NCBI GenBank assembly: GCA_947561715.1
Contig: OX387197.1
Coordinates: 18,274,266-18,338,265, forward strand
DNA from: Ascidia mentula
Taxonomy: Eukaryota > Chordata > Ascidiacea > Phlebobranchia > Ascidiidae
DNA length: 64,000 nucleotides
Direction of reading: 5' to 3'
The notes below the pieces were generated by a model that ran no database searches, had not been told where the DNA came from, and worked only from the letters and a program-made list of their open reading frames with translations. The translations under genes were made by a program, and so were the position numbers. Shown here one piece after another: positions 1 to 22,272 of this stretch. Numbering within the stretch: the first letter of the stretch is position 1; each line of letters begins with the position of its first letter.

Positions 1-706
1 GAATTGCGTCGGTGTCGCAATGCCGCTCATAAATCAATTGTCTTTCTATTTTCGCCGCTGTTGCAACCAACGCGCACAATGCTAAGCATATGCATATGCG
101 TCATTCGAAGTAGCGGGCAACAGATGCGTCAGTCGCCGGACATGGGGAACGTGAAAGCTTGTAGCGAGGCAAAGGGGAACCCCCGAACGCGTTGGGGCAG
201 AGTTTGGGCACTTGCTTGTGACTCAATCGCCTGTCAGTTAAAATTTGCGACGAGTTTTGACGTCGTTTCGCTGAATTGGTACACGGCACTCGAACGCGAG
301 GTTTAAATGGCAGCTCGGTCATATCTCCAGTAACTTCAGCGAAAGAATTTCCCGGCTGCCATAAATATCGATATCAATGCGGCGTGTTTCTAGGAACGGT
401 TGCCGATTAAAAGTTTCGACAGCGAAATATCCCTGATTATAAAAATAGTCGTTTTAAGCTGCTGTGGTGCCACTAAATTTCCCATGCCCTCGTTAAATTA
501 TTACTCGCGGCACTTGCATCGAAATTAGATATCGGGCTACTTTTAATTCAACACTCCCACCTTTGCCAAGTTTTCTTAATCTTGAGCAATACAAACTTAA
601 TTTTTTTCGGATCGACTAAAAGGCAGTTTTAACTCATTCTGAGGAACGAAACCAGGTTTTGTCGTATAGGTTTCACAGGCTTTTGTGGAACTTGAGTCTA
701 ACGTAC
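1..706. other. Window edge, presumed last intron of the MAPKAPK gene
   Basis: The kinase exon ending at 707 is followed on the minus strand by a good GT donor, so this stretch should be intron. It is locally CpG-richer than the rest of the window. I see no exon matching the expected MK2 C-terminal tail and no other gene. Confidence 0.5.
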
Positions 707-12558
<11,852 letters not shown>

Positions 12559-15530
12559 CGCATGAACTATGTAAAAAATATACATGGTATTCTCATGTAT
12601 GCACCTGTACCGACTGTTTCAACTCGTGATAGGGCACTAATATTTTCATTGGAGAATATACAACTTCCTGGAAAACTTAGCGTTGTTATAGGTGGCTTAA
12701 ACTGCCAAATGGATATTAAAGAAGGATTCCAGGTATATATGTATCTTATTTGATTGTTATTTTGCTGAGAAGAGTTGAAATTGACACTAAATTGCAACAA
12801 CACTTTTGCCACTCTTTCGGCCAACATATGGCCTAACAAGTTTTGTTTTTTAAACGAGACTGATTCGTTTGCTAATCTCTCCCGGTGTTCATTTTTAACG
12901 ATACTGAGGTTTCCTCACTAAAACAACGGGAAAGCCTCACTTTATAAGATGTGGCATAAAAACGAAATAAAATTTCCCAAAATATCTTCAGACATCGTGC
13001 AAAACTGCCAATGCAAAGGAGGTCAGCATGTGACGGCTGTGGTCCAACGGCATGGCGTGATTTTTCGTGGGGCGTTCACCTTTAAAAAAGGACGACTTGA
13101 TACCTTACAAAACTACATGCAACACTCGAATCTTACCGACATTTTTCGACTTAGAAAAAAAATCGCCACTGTCACTATCCCGAATCGACTTTTTTCTTGT
13201 CGATCGCAGCTTAATCAGGGACGTAGTAAATGTTTACATTGTCCCAGGAATTATGTCAGATCACAGTGTGCTAACCTTAGATGTTGCAATAAACCCATCT
13301 CCGAAAGGAAAGGGCTACTGGAAGCTAAATACTATGCATTTAAAAGACGAAAAATACAGGGCAACAATCAGGAAAGTCATCAACAACTTCATTCTTGAAA
13401 ACCTAGAAACAGACACAAATCCCCACACCAGATGGGACGCATAAAAAGCAGTAATTCGGGGTGAGTCGATCCGATTTGCGGCCGTACTAAAGCGCAAATT
13501 AACCGTCAAACATAACGCCTTAGAGAAGCAAAAAAACTTTAACCTAGAAAAGCTCGCGCTGCCAAAAATCACTTGCAAACAAGCGGAAAAACTGAATGAG
13601 GACACAGCAGAAGCGGAATTTTTAAATGTGATTAAAACCATGCAAAAAAAAATCGCCAGGCTTGGATGGCTTCCCAGTTGAATTTTACATGATTTTTTGG
13701 GATGATATCAAACTGGTCCACCTAAATGCATGAAAGTTTACGGTTGAAACCGGTAAAATGTCCGCGAGCCAATCTGAAGGACTCATCACCCTAATTCCCA
13801 AACCTGGGAAAGACCTTTTACAGGCCCAAAATTATCGCCCAATAACTCTGCTAAACGTTGACTATAAGATCGCCGCAAAAGTGATCAGCACAAGAATACG
13901 CGATGTTATCGACGATATCGTATCCAACGACCAAAACGGCTTTCTTCCACACCGCTATATATATGAACAAATATCCGGTTGCTGTTCGACATGATTGACA
14001 GTACGGACCATTACCGCGTTCCTGGGGCAGTACTGTCTTTAGATATTTATAAAGCCTTTGACACTTTATGGTGGTAATTTATCTACACAACTCTCTCTGC
14101 GTTCGGGTTTGGAGTCAGATTTGTCAATCTCATTAAATGCTTTTACCAAAATGCCTCTGCGAGGGTCACCAATAGCAACTTTCTCTCAGAATCTTTTGAC
14201 ATAGAACGTGGCGTCAGACAGGGAGACCCACTCTCCCCAACGTTATTCGTGCTCTGCATCGGATGCCTAGCAACTGCGCTTAGACAGGGTGATTTTGAAG
14301 GCATACGACTTAACGAATACAAAACATCCTTATTTGCGGATGATACACTCGTTTTTACTAAAGATTCTGATGCGAATTTCACCAAAATCTTTCACAGGTT
14401 GCAAAGTAAATGTGGAAAAGTCCTGTGCCTTTTTCATAGGTCCAAATCGCTCAAACCAACACAAACCATTTCAAAAGGATGGACTTCAATGGCTCTCGGA
14501 ATCTATTAAGTACCTTGGGGTTATAATACCACTCACAAAATACAAAGATGAGGAACTTATCGAACTAAACTTTTCTCCGGCACTAAAAAAACGAACATAG
14601 TAATGAACCTTTGGGCGACCAGAGGATTAACCCTTCCCGGCAAAATACAATAGCTAAGAGTCTCATTATACCTCTATTGACATATAAACTGTGCGTCCTA
14701 CCAGTGATCATCCCCAAAAAATGTATTTGTAAAATCGACCGAGCCTTATTTAAATTTATATGGGGCCCATCTTGGTAACGAATTAAAAGAGTTACCCTGT
14801 GTAAAAGTTTGGATAACGGTGGGGCGGGCATGATACATATTGAGAACTATATGTTGGCTTTAAAATTTAAAGCGCTCGAGGAACTATTTTGCGAGGAAAC
14901 AAAAAATATATAACGGGTCTTCAAACTCCATTCTTACACCCAAACAGATTGGAGGCACTATTAAACGCGACGGTAGGCCCATCAAGTACAATTTTGAGGA
15001 GCCTCATCCCATTGAGAACCCTCCGTTGTATCATAAACATTGCGAAATCAATCCTGAGCAAAACCCCGACCACGCATGCAACAGACCTCTCTGGCTCAAC
15101 AAAGCATTACAAAAACGCAGAAAACCCCTATTTCGAAAAATTTATAGACACGGGAGTAATGGCCCACAACGACCTTGGAGGCAAATATATAAAAATATAC
15201 CTCAAACTAAATTAATAAGTTTTCAAATTAAGCAAATTAAGATCAAATCTCAGGGCCATTGTGACCAATAAAAAGTTAAAGGATCTGAAGTTTACAGAAA
15301 CAGGTGCATGTGTCTTTTGCGAAAATGCCGAGGAAACTGTTTTACATTTATTTGTAAATTGCCCTATTGCAGCACATTACTGGGAAAATGTATGCAGTTG
15401 GCTCAGTGCTAAACTTCGTGTACCCTTGTATTTTTCTCCTGCGCATTTACTGTTCGGTAGACATCAAAATAACAATATTTTGGATGCTTTTAAAATTGCG
15501 CTCTTCTTTGTGCCAGATTTGTAATTTATC
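12559..15530 (+). mobile_element. Decayed L1/Tx1-like LINE (endonuclease, reverse transcriptase, zinc-knuckle tail)
   Basis: Pieces of one LINE ORF2 in order on the plus strand. Endonuclease middle at about 12590-12720 (YAP...DRALIF...VVIGGLNCQMD, where GDFN is expected). About 330 bp of unrelated sequence follows. Endonuclease end at 13170-13290 (SRIDFFLVDRS, SDHSVL). Linker at 13440-13720. Reverse transcriptase with PKPGKD and NYRPITLLN at 13790-13850, LDIYKAFDTL at 14038, RQGDPLSPTLF at 14215 and LFADDTLVF at 14330. C-terminal CVFC...HLFVNC zinc-knuckle region at 15305-15365. The frame changes several times (for example near 13150, 13440, 13720, 13990, 14400 and 14600) and there are stops, so it is dead. 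No ORF1, poly(A) tail or target-site duplication was found. Clade assignment is by motif style and is tentative. Confidence 0.88.
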
Positions 15531-16690
15531 GATGCAAATACGCTAAGAGGAAATCAACAATAACAGAATTTGTAAATATGTTGCAAAAAAACAAGATCTA
15601 TAGAACTAAACATCGCCAGTGAGAAATACCGTACCGAACCGAATTATTACTAAAGAAAGTGGCCCTACGCTGCTTGACGTGAAGCATATGCACGGTCCCT
15701 GCACTTATACCCATGTAACTTGACTCCGCATTGTGTTTAACCATTGTTTTTTGTCTTCATGCTTAGCCTTTTCTTCAATTGTACGCCTTTAGCGTCCTTT
15801 TTCAACAACAAAAAAGGACGACTGACCCTTGAAACTCTAACCACGTTTCAAGTAATTGGAAATAATTTGCGAGTTTTCTGTCTCTTCGTGTGCAAAAAGT
15901 CGTAACTGATCTCCTGGAAGTTATGCGTGACGGAGACGATCAGTAGGAGCCGTTGCGCAACCATAGAGTATACCTTGCTAAAACTGTTTTCGTATTCTAT
16001 GGTTCAATAAATATGCTGACAAAACACATTCTAATGGGGGGGGAGTCCCATTACACAACCTCAACCAACACCAGCTGCAGCTTTTCACACTCATTCTGGA
16101 AGAATTCTGGCAGCGTATTTACCATATTTTTAAAGGAACAACATGCATATAGAAAAGAATTATTGAGGTAATTGGAAATCAACGCACGAACCTGGAATTG
16201 CAAGAAACATGCAAATCCACGTCAAGCAAACCCTGATAGTCATTAAACTAAGTGAAGATACCAAAACAAACACCAAATTTAAAATTATCTTCCAATACGT
16301 GGACATAAGTTGCGACCGTAACAAAACATGCGCAGTCCAAAATTTTATCCTCTGCACAGTACATAGAAACAATTCGGAAAAGTGTGCTTGGAATATTTCA
16401 AATCATTCTCATACTATGTTTGAACCAGAGCCATAGAGTTTTCTATGGACTTTGGTTTGAACCATCGGAACTAATTTTAGCACGAGGAATTGTTTTTATA
16501 AATGCATGTTTTACCTTTAAAAATTAGGTAAACACGCTTTAATATTCTGCCAGAATGAGTGTGGTTTTCTTGCTAGTTTTGCAGTTTAGTATTGGCGTGA
16601 AATAAAAGAAATTTAGGACAATGTGTGCATCAATAGAGTGATATACGTGTGCATTATGAATGTTTGTGTTTTGCAGGAATATCATCACAG
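15531..16690. other. Intergenic between LINE remnant and first aminoacylase gene
   Basis: No coding signal. A 3' splice acceptor (TTTTGCAG) ends at 16676, 14 bp before the first aminoacylase ATG. It may be the acceptor for a 5'UTR intron or for a trans-spliced leader. The 3' end of the LINE may extend into the first few hundred bases, but no tail is recognisable. Confidence 0.5.
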
Positions 16691-19600
16691 ATGGAGGTAA
16701 TGGAACCACACTCTGTCACCAAGTTTCGTGAATATCTCCGCATAAAGTCTGTCCATCCTACTCCGGATTATGGTAAGACAATTCCCATGGGACCTATTTT
16801 GCCCTGATCTTAAAAACTAAAAATCAACATATGTTAAACACTTGCTTGTCTGCACAATAGGGTAAACGGCTGCAGAAAAATAACCTTTTCCCAAATTACA
16901 AACTTTCATAATACCACGAGAACACAAGTAAATCTGCAAATTAAATCATTTTTATTGTACACACAATAAATATGAGAACAATGGCATGGGTAAATGCTAT
17001 GCCTGCAAACCTATTGGCATGGGTGTGAATAAAAAAACATGACGGGTACATTGAGTTAAAGGTGTGCATATTGTTACAGACTCTGTGGTTGCATTTTTGG
17101 ATGAATATGGGAAAGATATTGGTCTTGATGTCAGACACGTTCAAGTAAGTATGCAATAAAAATGCTTTTGAATGCACATAAAAACGTCTACTCATTCATG
17201 CAAAAGGTCTGCAGTGAGGATACAAAAAACACAGTTGTCATCATGACTTGGAAAGGAAAAAATCCAAAGCTAAAATCTGTTCTGCTTCATTCACACACTG
17301 ATGTTGTTCCGGTGTATGAGGTGAAATTAAACACCTATTTGCCCTGTAATAACTCATTGCAAAGCTAAAGAGTTCAATTTTGTCTGTGCATTCTGCAATA
17401 TATCCAAATTGTTGTTGTTACAGGCACATCAAAACACTGTGTATTCTAGCAATCTACAATGTATTATAATTAATTTATGGGATGACATTTGATTATTGTT
17501 ATAATTATTCAGGTGCAAATAAATTAAAGGAGTTATTTTGAAGATACAATGGCAATCCTTTATTGCTGTTTTTTTCATATAGACCGCCATTTACTTTATT
17601 TTTTTTAATTGGTTGTGCAAAAAATATTGTTTCACATTGTTTTTTGTAATTTCTTCCTTCTCCATTAGGACAAATGGAAGTATGATGCCTTTGCTGCAAT
17701 AAAGGAACCTAATGGTGACATTTACGGTCGTGGCACTCAAGATATGAAATGTGTGGGTATTCAGTACCTTGAAGCAATCAGGAGACTGAAAAAGAAGGGG
17801 AAACAATTTGAAAGAGATATTCATTTAACTTTCATGCCAGGTTTTTAAACTCATTTTACTGCATCTATCGTAATCAGTATTTGTTGCATTTGCTGTTAAG
17901 TGTTAATTGAAAATCTGTTTCCAGATGAGGAAATAGGTGGCAAGTGTGGAATTGTGCCTTTTGTTAAATCGAGGGAATTCGATGAATTAAACATCGGATT
18001 TGCTCTGGACGAGGGCTTGGCCCACCCTGAAAACAAGTATTCTGTATTCTATGGGGAAAGGTGTCTTTGGTGTAAGAATTGTTGTATATGAATATGTGTT
18101 TTTGTCATCCCACTTGTCTGATCGTTTTTTCCACACAGGGGTGAGAATAAAGTGTGAAGGCAATCCTGGTCATGGGTCACGATTTATTGAAAATACTGCA
18201 GCTGAAAAACTGGTAGGTTATTTCAAAATAATTGATATGTTTCATGTTGTTTATTTTTGATCTGAAATTGTTAATGTCAATTTGATTCACTTAGTGTGGT
18301 ATTCACAATCTCCGATCAACATTGATCCGCAATCCTGGATCAACCGATCCAAGATCAAGGATCAGAACAAGTTGGTATTCAGAAACCCAGATCAGTTGAT
18401 CCAGATCTACCAAAATTTTGATCCGGGGTTTCGTGATACAACATTCGCTGTAGCAAAAAGTATCACGAATATTTATCAAATTTTTAAGGGTTGAGTAATT
18501 GTGCAAACAACAAACTGCACTGCACAAGTTCAACAGGAAGTAGGGTTACGGGTCTCGGGAGTGATTTGTTTTGACAGCAGTAGTTTTTTAAGTAGGCTTT
18601 GTGGTGTGAGTTTTTGCGGGAAGATGAAACATAAGGAAAACAAGCAAGTACAATTAATGTATGAGTGTGTGGGTTGGTAAATGTTTCTGTCCTTTGTTAA
18701 CCATTTACTTTTACATTATAAAAGCTAAATTGCTAAGAGATTTATATATCTGGCATATGTTTCGACATTTAAATAGTGCAATAAACAACCATTCTTTGCA
18801 AGAAAATGCGAATTTTTGATTGTTATTTTGACAAACTTCTGTTTTTTTGCAGGTCCAACTAATTTTTATTTGCAAAGTTGTTTTGAAACTGTTCTAACAT
18901 TCAAGGCCACCTTCGTCAGAGCAACTAGTAGAATATTTCAAGGCCAAGTGCAAGTTCCTGAAATAATAGTTGTGATAATTTTGTTTTTACCTGTTAATCA
19001 TTGTGATGAATAAACTAAAACAAGCAAATAATTTTATTTCTCTTGTTAGTGATCAGTTATCTGTCATAAGAATCACATGAACAAGTTATAAATGCATTTT
19101 GTTTAAAAACACCAATGCACAAAATAAAACTATTGACAATGTAGTTTTTAAAATAAAAATTAGGATACCAGGGACTCGAACATAAAGTTCAGTTACGGCA
19201 AAAACCATACATTCCTATAGTGTAACTGCAATTGCACAATTAAATGTTTATAATAAATTCTCTGACAAGCAAAACTGTTATATTTTGTGCAAATATTACC
19301 ATATATTCATATTATTCCGGGCATGTACTGTGTCTGTAAAATATTTGGAGCATGTGCTTGGAGCACAATAGAGTGTGTGCAAACTTTCTGTATCAAAATT
19401 AGCATTATGGGCAATCCTTGCTGGTTGCATCACAGTCAAGTGTTTTGAATTCTATGTAAAATGAAAAAAAAATAATTTGGAAATTGTATTGGTACTATCC
19501 AAAAGGAAATCTACTTTTTCAACTGGAAGTTTTTGACATATGTTGTGTAACAATCTAACCACAATCAGTGATACAACATCCTCTAGGTTAACGCAGGAAG

Positions 19601-22272
19601 TAATGCCATTGCCATAGCCATAGCCACCATCAGTGGCTGATTCAGCTTGGCTGCGAAGCCTATGAATCCTCTAGGTTAATTTTGAAAAGGTAATTGATAA
19701 TAAATGTTCAGAAACTGGCCAACCCTAACGTTTTGTTGGTTCTGTAATATTTTTTACAACATAAAACATGGTAGGTAGCAACTAATTTTACTTGTGCTAT
19801 CTAAATTTACACATTACATACAAAATTCAATACTTCCATGAAAAACGTTCGCTCATCAGCAGAATATCTGGCCGAGTCGCGTTATTACTTTTCTTTAGCC
19901 ATTAATCAAGAAATGGCAATATTGATTGTCAACACAACAAGAAACAATTAAATTAACAGTCAAATGTAACAAAAACAACGCACAAAAGTAGGATTGATCC
20001 ACCTCAAAGGTTTGAACAACATTTCAGATCAAAATGTGTCATTCTGATCTACGATCAGGTTTTATCCGAGTTTCTGAATATGGATCAATGAAAACTGATC
20101 CGGATTAATTGATTTGATTCTTGATCGGGGATTGTGAATATCACCCTTAACAGTCTGCTTGGATACTATACATTGGTTTAAAGTTAAAGAAAGGTTGTTT
20201 TGTATATCATCCTTGTAAGTAACAAAGAGTTATTCTAAATTTTTACTGGAAATTGAACTCTTGTTGGAAATGACAGTGTTCTGTGCATGTGTTTATGTAG
20301 AGAAAGATCATTGGGCTTATGCTGGATTTTCGTGAAAAAGAAAAAAATCGTTTGGAGTCAAATAGCACCTGTCTTCTTGGAGATGTCACAACTGTCAATC
20401 TAACAATGCTTGAGGTAAAATCATATATGAAAGCTGTTTGCCAATATTAGGTTAATAACTATTGCTTGATCATAAAGTTATGTATTTATGTGTGGTTGGC
20501 ATGAATAATAATCTGGTCGGTGAAAAACTGATGTTTTAGGGTGGATTGGCTTACAATATAGTACCCGCTGAGATGGCAGCTGGATTTGACATAAGAATTG
20601 CACCAACCTTGAAACTTGAGGTATTATTACACCTACATCCTCGAATACAGATATTCCCAACCTTATAGAATGATTTAATGTGAGTAATATTTCCAAGTAC
20701 CGGCCCCTCAAAAGGTGTGGCAGATGAATATATCATAAATAAAATCAACTACAGTTCTCTCTAGCACTTCATAGGAGACTTGACAAAAAAAAACAATGCC
20801 ATGCAACTGTTGCGACCTGGATTCAGTTTTCCACCTTTTAGAAATATGCATAAACATGTGCCTAAAGTTTTTCGAAGATGAAAAGTTTTCAAAATTATGT
20901 AAATGTCCAATATAATAAAACTGAAAAATCAACTATTTGTAGTGCAATCCATACACATTGCACAATCATCACTGATTTTGCTTGAAGGATTTAGGGAAGA
21001 TGTTGGATGCGTGGTGCAAAGAAGCAGGTGAAGGTGTTTCTTACACCTTTTTACAGGTAACAAAGATACAAGTAACTTATTTAAATTTTTATTGTCCTAA
21101 CCATGTTTGTTATTAAAACAATATCAGGTGCAAAATATGTGATAAAGAGTTTATTTTTGAATTGTGTAAGCTGCAGACAGATGGCCACTGTTTCGACCTA
21201 AAAGGCCTCATCAGTGCAGCTGGTGTGACTTTCAGACAACTTTGCTGACCAAACGGCCAAGCAAAGACTTCCACTTTGTGGTGACTATACAATCACCGTC
21301 ATCCATTGGGCACCACAATAGGTGATTGTACAGTCACCACAAAGTGGAAGTCTTTGCTTGGCCGTTTGGTTAGCAAAGTCATCTGAAAGTCACACCAGCT
21401 GCACTGATGAGACCTTTTAGGTCGAAACAGTGGCCATCTGTCTGCAGCCTACACAATTCATATTATTGGCTCCACTTTGCTTAGTTAATTTTTGTTTTAG
21501 AAAAATACAGATCAATCAACTACCTCCACGGATAAAGCTGACCCATGGTGGAATGCATTCAACTCAGCATGTGAAGAAATGTAAACATAAGTTGCAGAAC
21601 CTCTTTGTGATAGTGCTGTGATTATGAGTTCATTTTTAAGTGCAATTTATGGGGAGACACTGTTCTAGTGTTTGTTAAAAACATTGTTTAAACAAAAAAT
21701 ATTTTTATCTTTAAGTAAACTTAACTAAAAAATATCATTTATAATGGAAACTGAAATAATTCCTTACGATTTCAATATATTTATATAAAGGAAAAACTGT
21801 CACGCAAACAACTTAGGGTTCTATACAGGAGTTGTTCAAAAATTATGTTTCCAATTTTGTGTTGGCCATAAGCTATCAGGAGATTCTGACAATACAAAAT
21901 TTTATTTACCATTTTTTTGTCAGACTGGTGTCCCTAAATATATTTGTTAATAGTGGTGTGCCCCTGAGTTTGGAAATATTTCCAGCAGGAACAGACAGCA
22001 GGAAACTAAGAGAGGTATTTGTATATTAAAAAAAATGCATTAAATTTGTTTACATTTGCAAAGCTGTGATGAAAAACTAAGCAACCAAAATCTACTTTAA
22101 ATGAGTCTGTTTTTTAAAGGCTGGATATCCGGCAATTGGGTTCAGTCCAATAAGGAACACTCCAATACTTCTTCATGACCACAATGAGTTTCTCAATGAA
22201 AACATCTTTCTTGAAGGCATTGATGTGTACTGCAAGATTATTCCATCTCTTGCTAATGTTCCTGAACATTAA
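16691..22272 (+). CDS. ACY1: Aminoacylase-1-like M20 metallopeptidase, copy 1
   Basis: Hydrolyses N-acyl amino acids in the cytosol (known for the family). Twelve exons: 16691-16772, 17080-17144, 17207-17320, 17669-17840, 17925-18071, 18139-18212, 20301-20414, 20540-20620, 20988-21056, 21501-21580, 21954-22014 and 22120-22272. They sum to 403 residues, against about 408 in human. Active-site landmarks: HSHTDVVP (metal His and catalytic Asp), GRGTQDMKC (bridging Asp), DEEIGG (general-base Glu pair), LDEG, PGHGSRF (dimer-domain His) and LLHDHNEFL (metal His). Intron 6 (about 2.1 kb) holds a Harbinger-like transposon and intron 9 holds a hammerhead-bearing palindrome. An AATAAA lies at 22285, only 13 bp after the stop. 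It is clearly diverged from copies 2 and 3. Confidence 0.93.
18294..20146. mobile_element. Non-autonomous PIF/Harbinger-like DNA transposon in ACY1 copy 1 intron 6
   Basis: The ends are inverted repeats: left GTGTGGTATTCACAATC and right, read inversely, GGGTGATATTCACAATC, with two mismatches in 17. The similarity continues inward for over 100 bp as a GATC-rich region (left 18310-18430, right 20020-20135). Both sides are flanked by TTA (18291-18293 and 20147-20149), the 3 bp TWA duplication typical of PIF/Harbinger. No transposase reading frame is visible, so it would need help in trans. Family is inferred from the TSD and GG-type terminus; hAT and piggyBac fit less well. Confidence 0.72.
19578..19684. 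repeat. About 90 bp segment between direct repeats, nested in the Harbinger-like element
   Basis: The phrase ATCCTCTAGGTTAA occurs near 19578 and again near 19667, bracketing a more GC-rich stretch with GCCATAGCCATAGCCACC. This could be a small insertion with a 14 bp duplication, or a tandem duplication. Nothing else is recognisable. Confidence 0.4.
21170..21220 (-). ncRNA. Type I hammerhead ribozyme (minus-strand copy)
   Basis: Mirror of the plus-strand ribozyme in the left arm. Read on the minus strand: GCTGCA, CTGATGA, stem II GGCCT-TTT-AGGTC (one G-U pair instead of A-U), GAAA, CAG-loop-CTG, GTC, TGCAGC. The core is unchanged and the only stem II difference preserves pairing. This strand is antisense to the aminoacylase transcript. 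Confidence 0.82.
21398..21448 (+). ncRNA. Type I hammerhead ribozyme (plus-strand copy)
   Basis: Every conserved part is present in order. Stem I 5' strand GCTGCA (21398-21403). Core CTGATGA (21404-21410). Stem II GACCT-TTT-AGGTC (21411-21423). Core GAAA (21424-21427). Stem III CAG, loop TGGCCAT, CTG (21428-21440). Cleavage triplet GTC (21440-21442). Stem I 3' strand TGCAGC (21443-21448), fully complementary to the 5' strand. The predicted cut is after C21442. Stem III is short (A-U, C-G, A-U, G-C), which resembles minimal hammerheads of animal repeats that work better as dimers. Confidence 0.85.

Larger units (their letters stand above)
21158..21460. repeat. 303 bp inverted repeat (two 140 bp arms, 23 bp spacer) carrying two hammerhead ribozymes
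   Basis: Arms 21158-21297 and 21321-21460 are inverted copies with about six mismatches. Spacer is 21298-21320. It lies in intron 9 of ACY1 copy 1 in sense-neutral orientation. Each arm contains a hammerhead ribozyme core, pointing outward on opposite strands. No coding sequence, no obvious target duplication and no transposon terminal motif were found. As RNA it would fold into one long hairpin, which would compete with ribozyme folding. Confidence 0.95.

Noticed and set aside
4-306. 100-residue open frame at the left edge
   Set aside because: No family resemblance, no splice context, lies in presumed kinase intron; CpG-rich composition explains the length.
12949-13398. 149-residue Met-initiated frame
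   Set aside because: It runs across the LINE endonuclease remnant. The first part contains SNLTDIFR of the LINE, then continues in a wrong frame; the recognisable motifs move to the next frame.
16160-16372. Minus-strand frame upstream of ACY1
   Set aside because: No motifs and no splice support; AT-rich chance frame.
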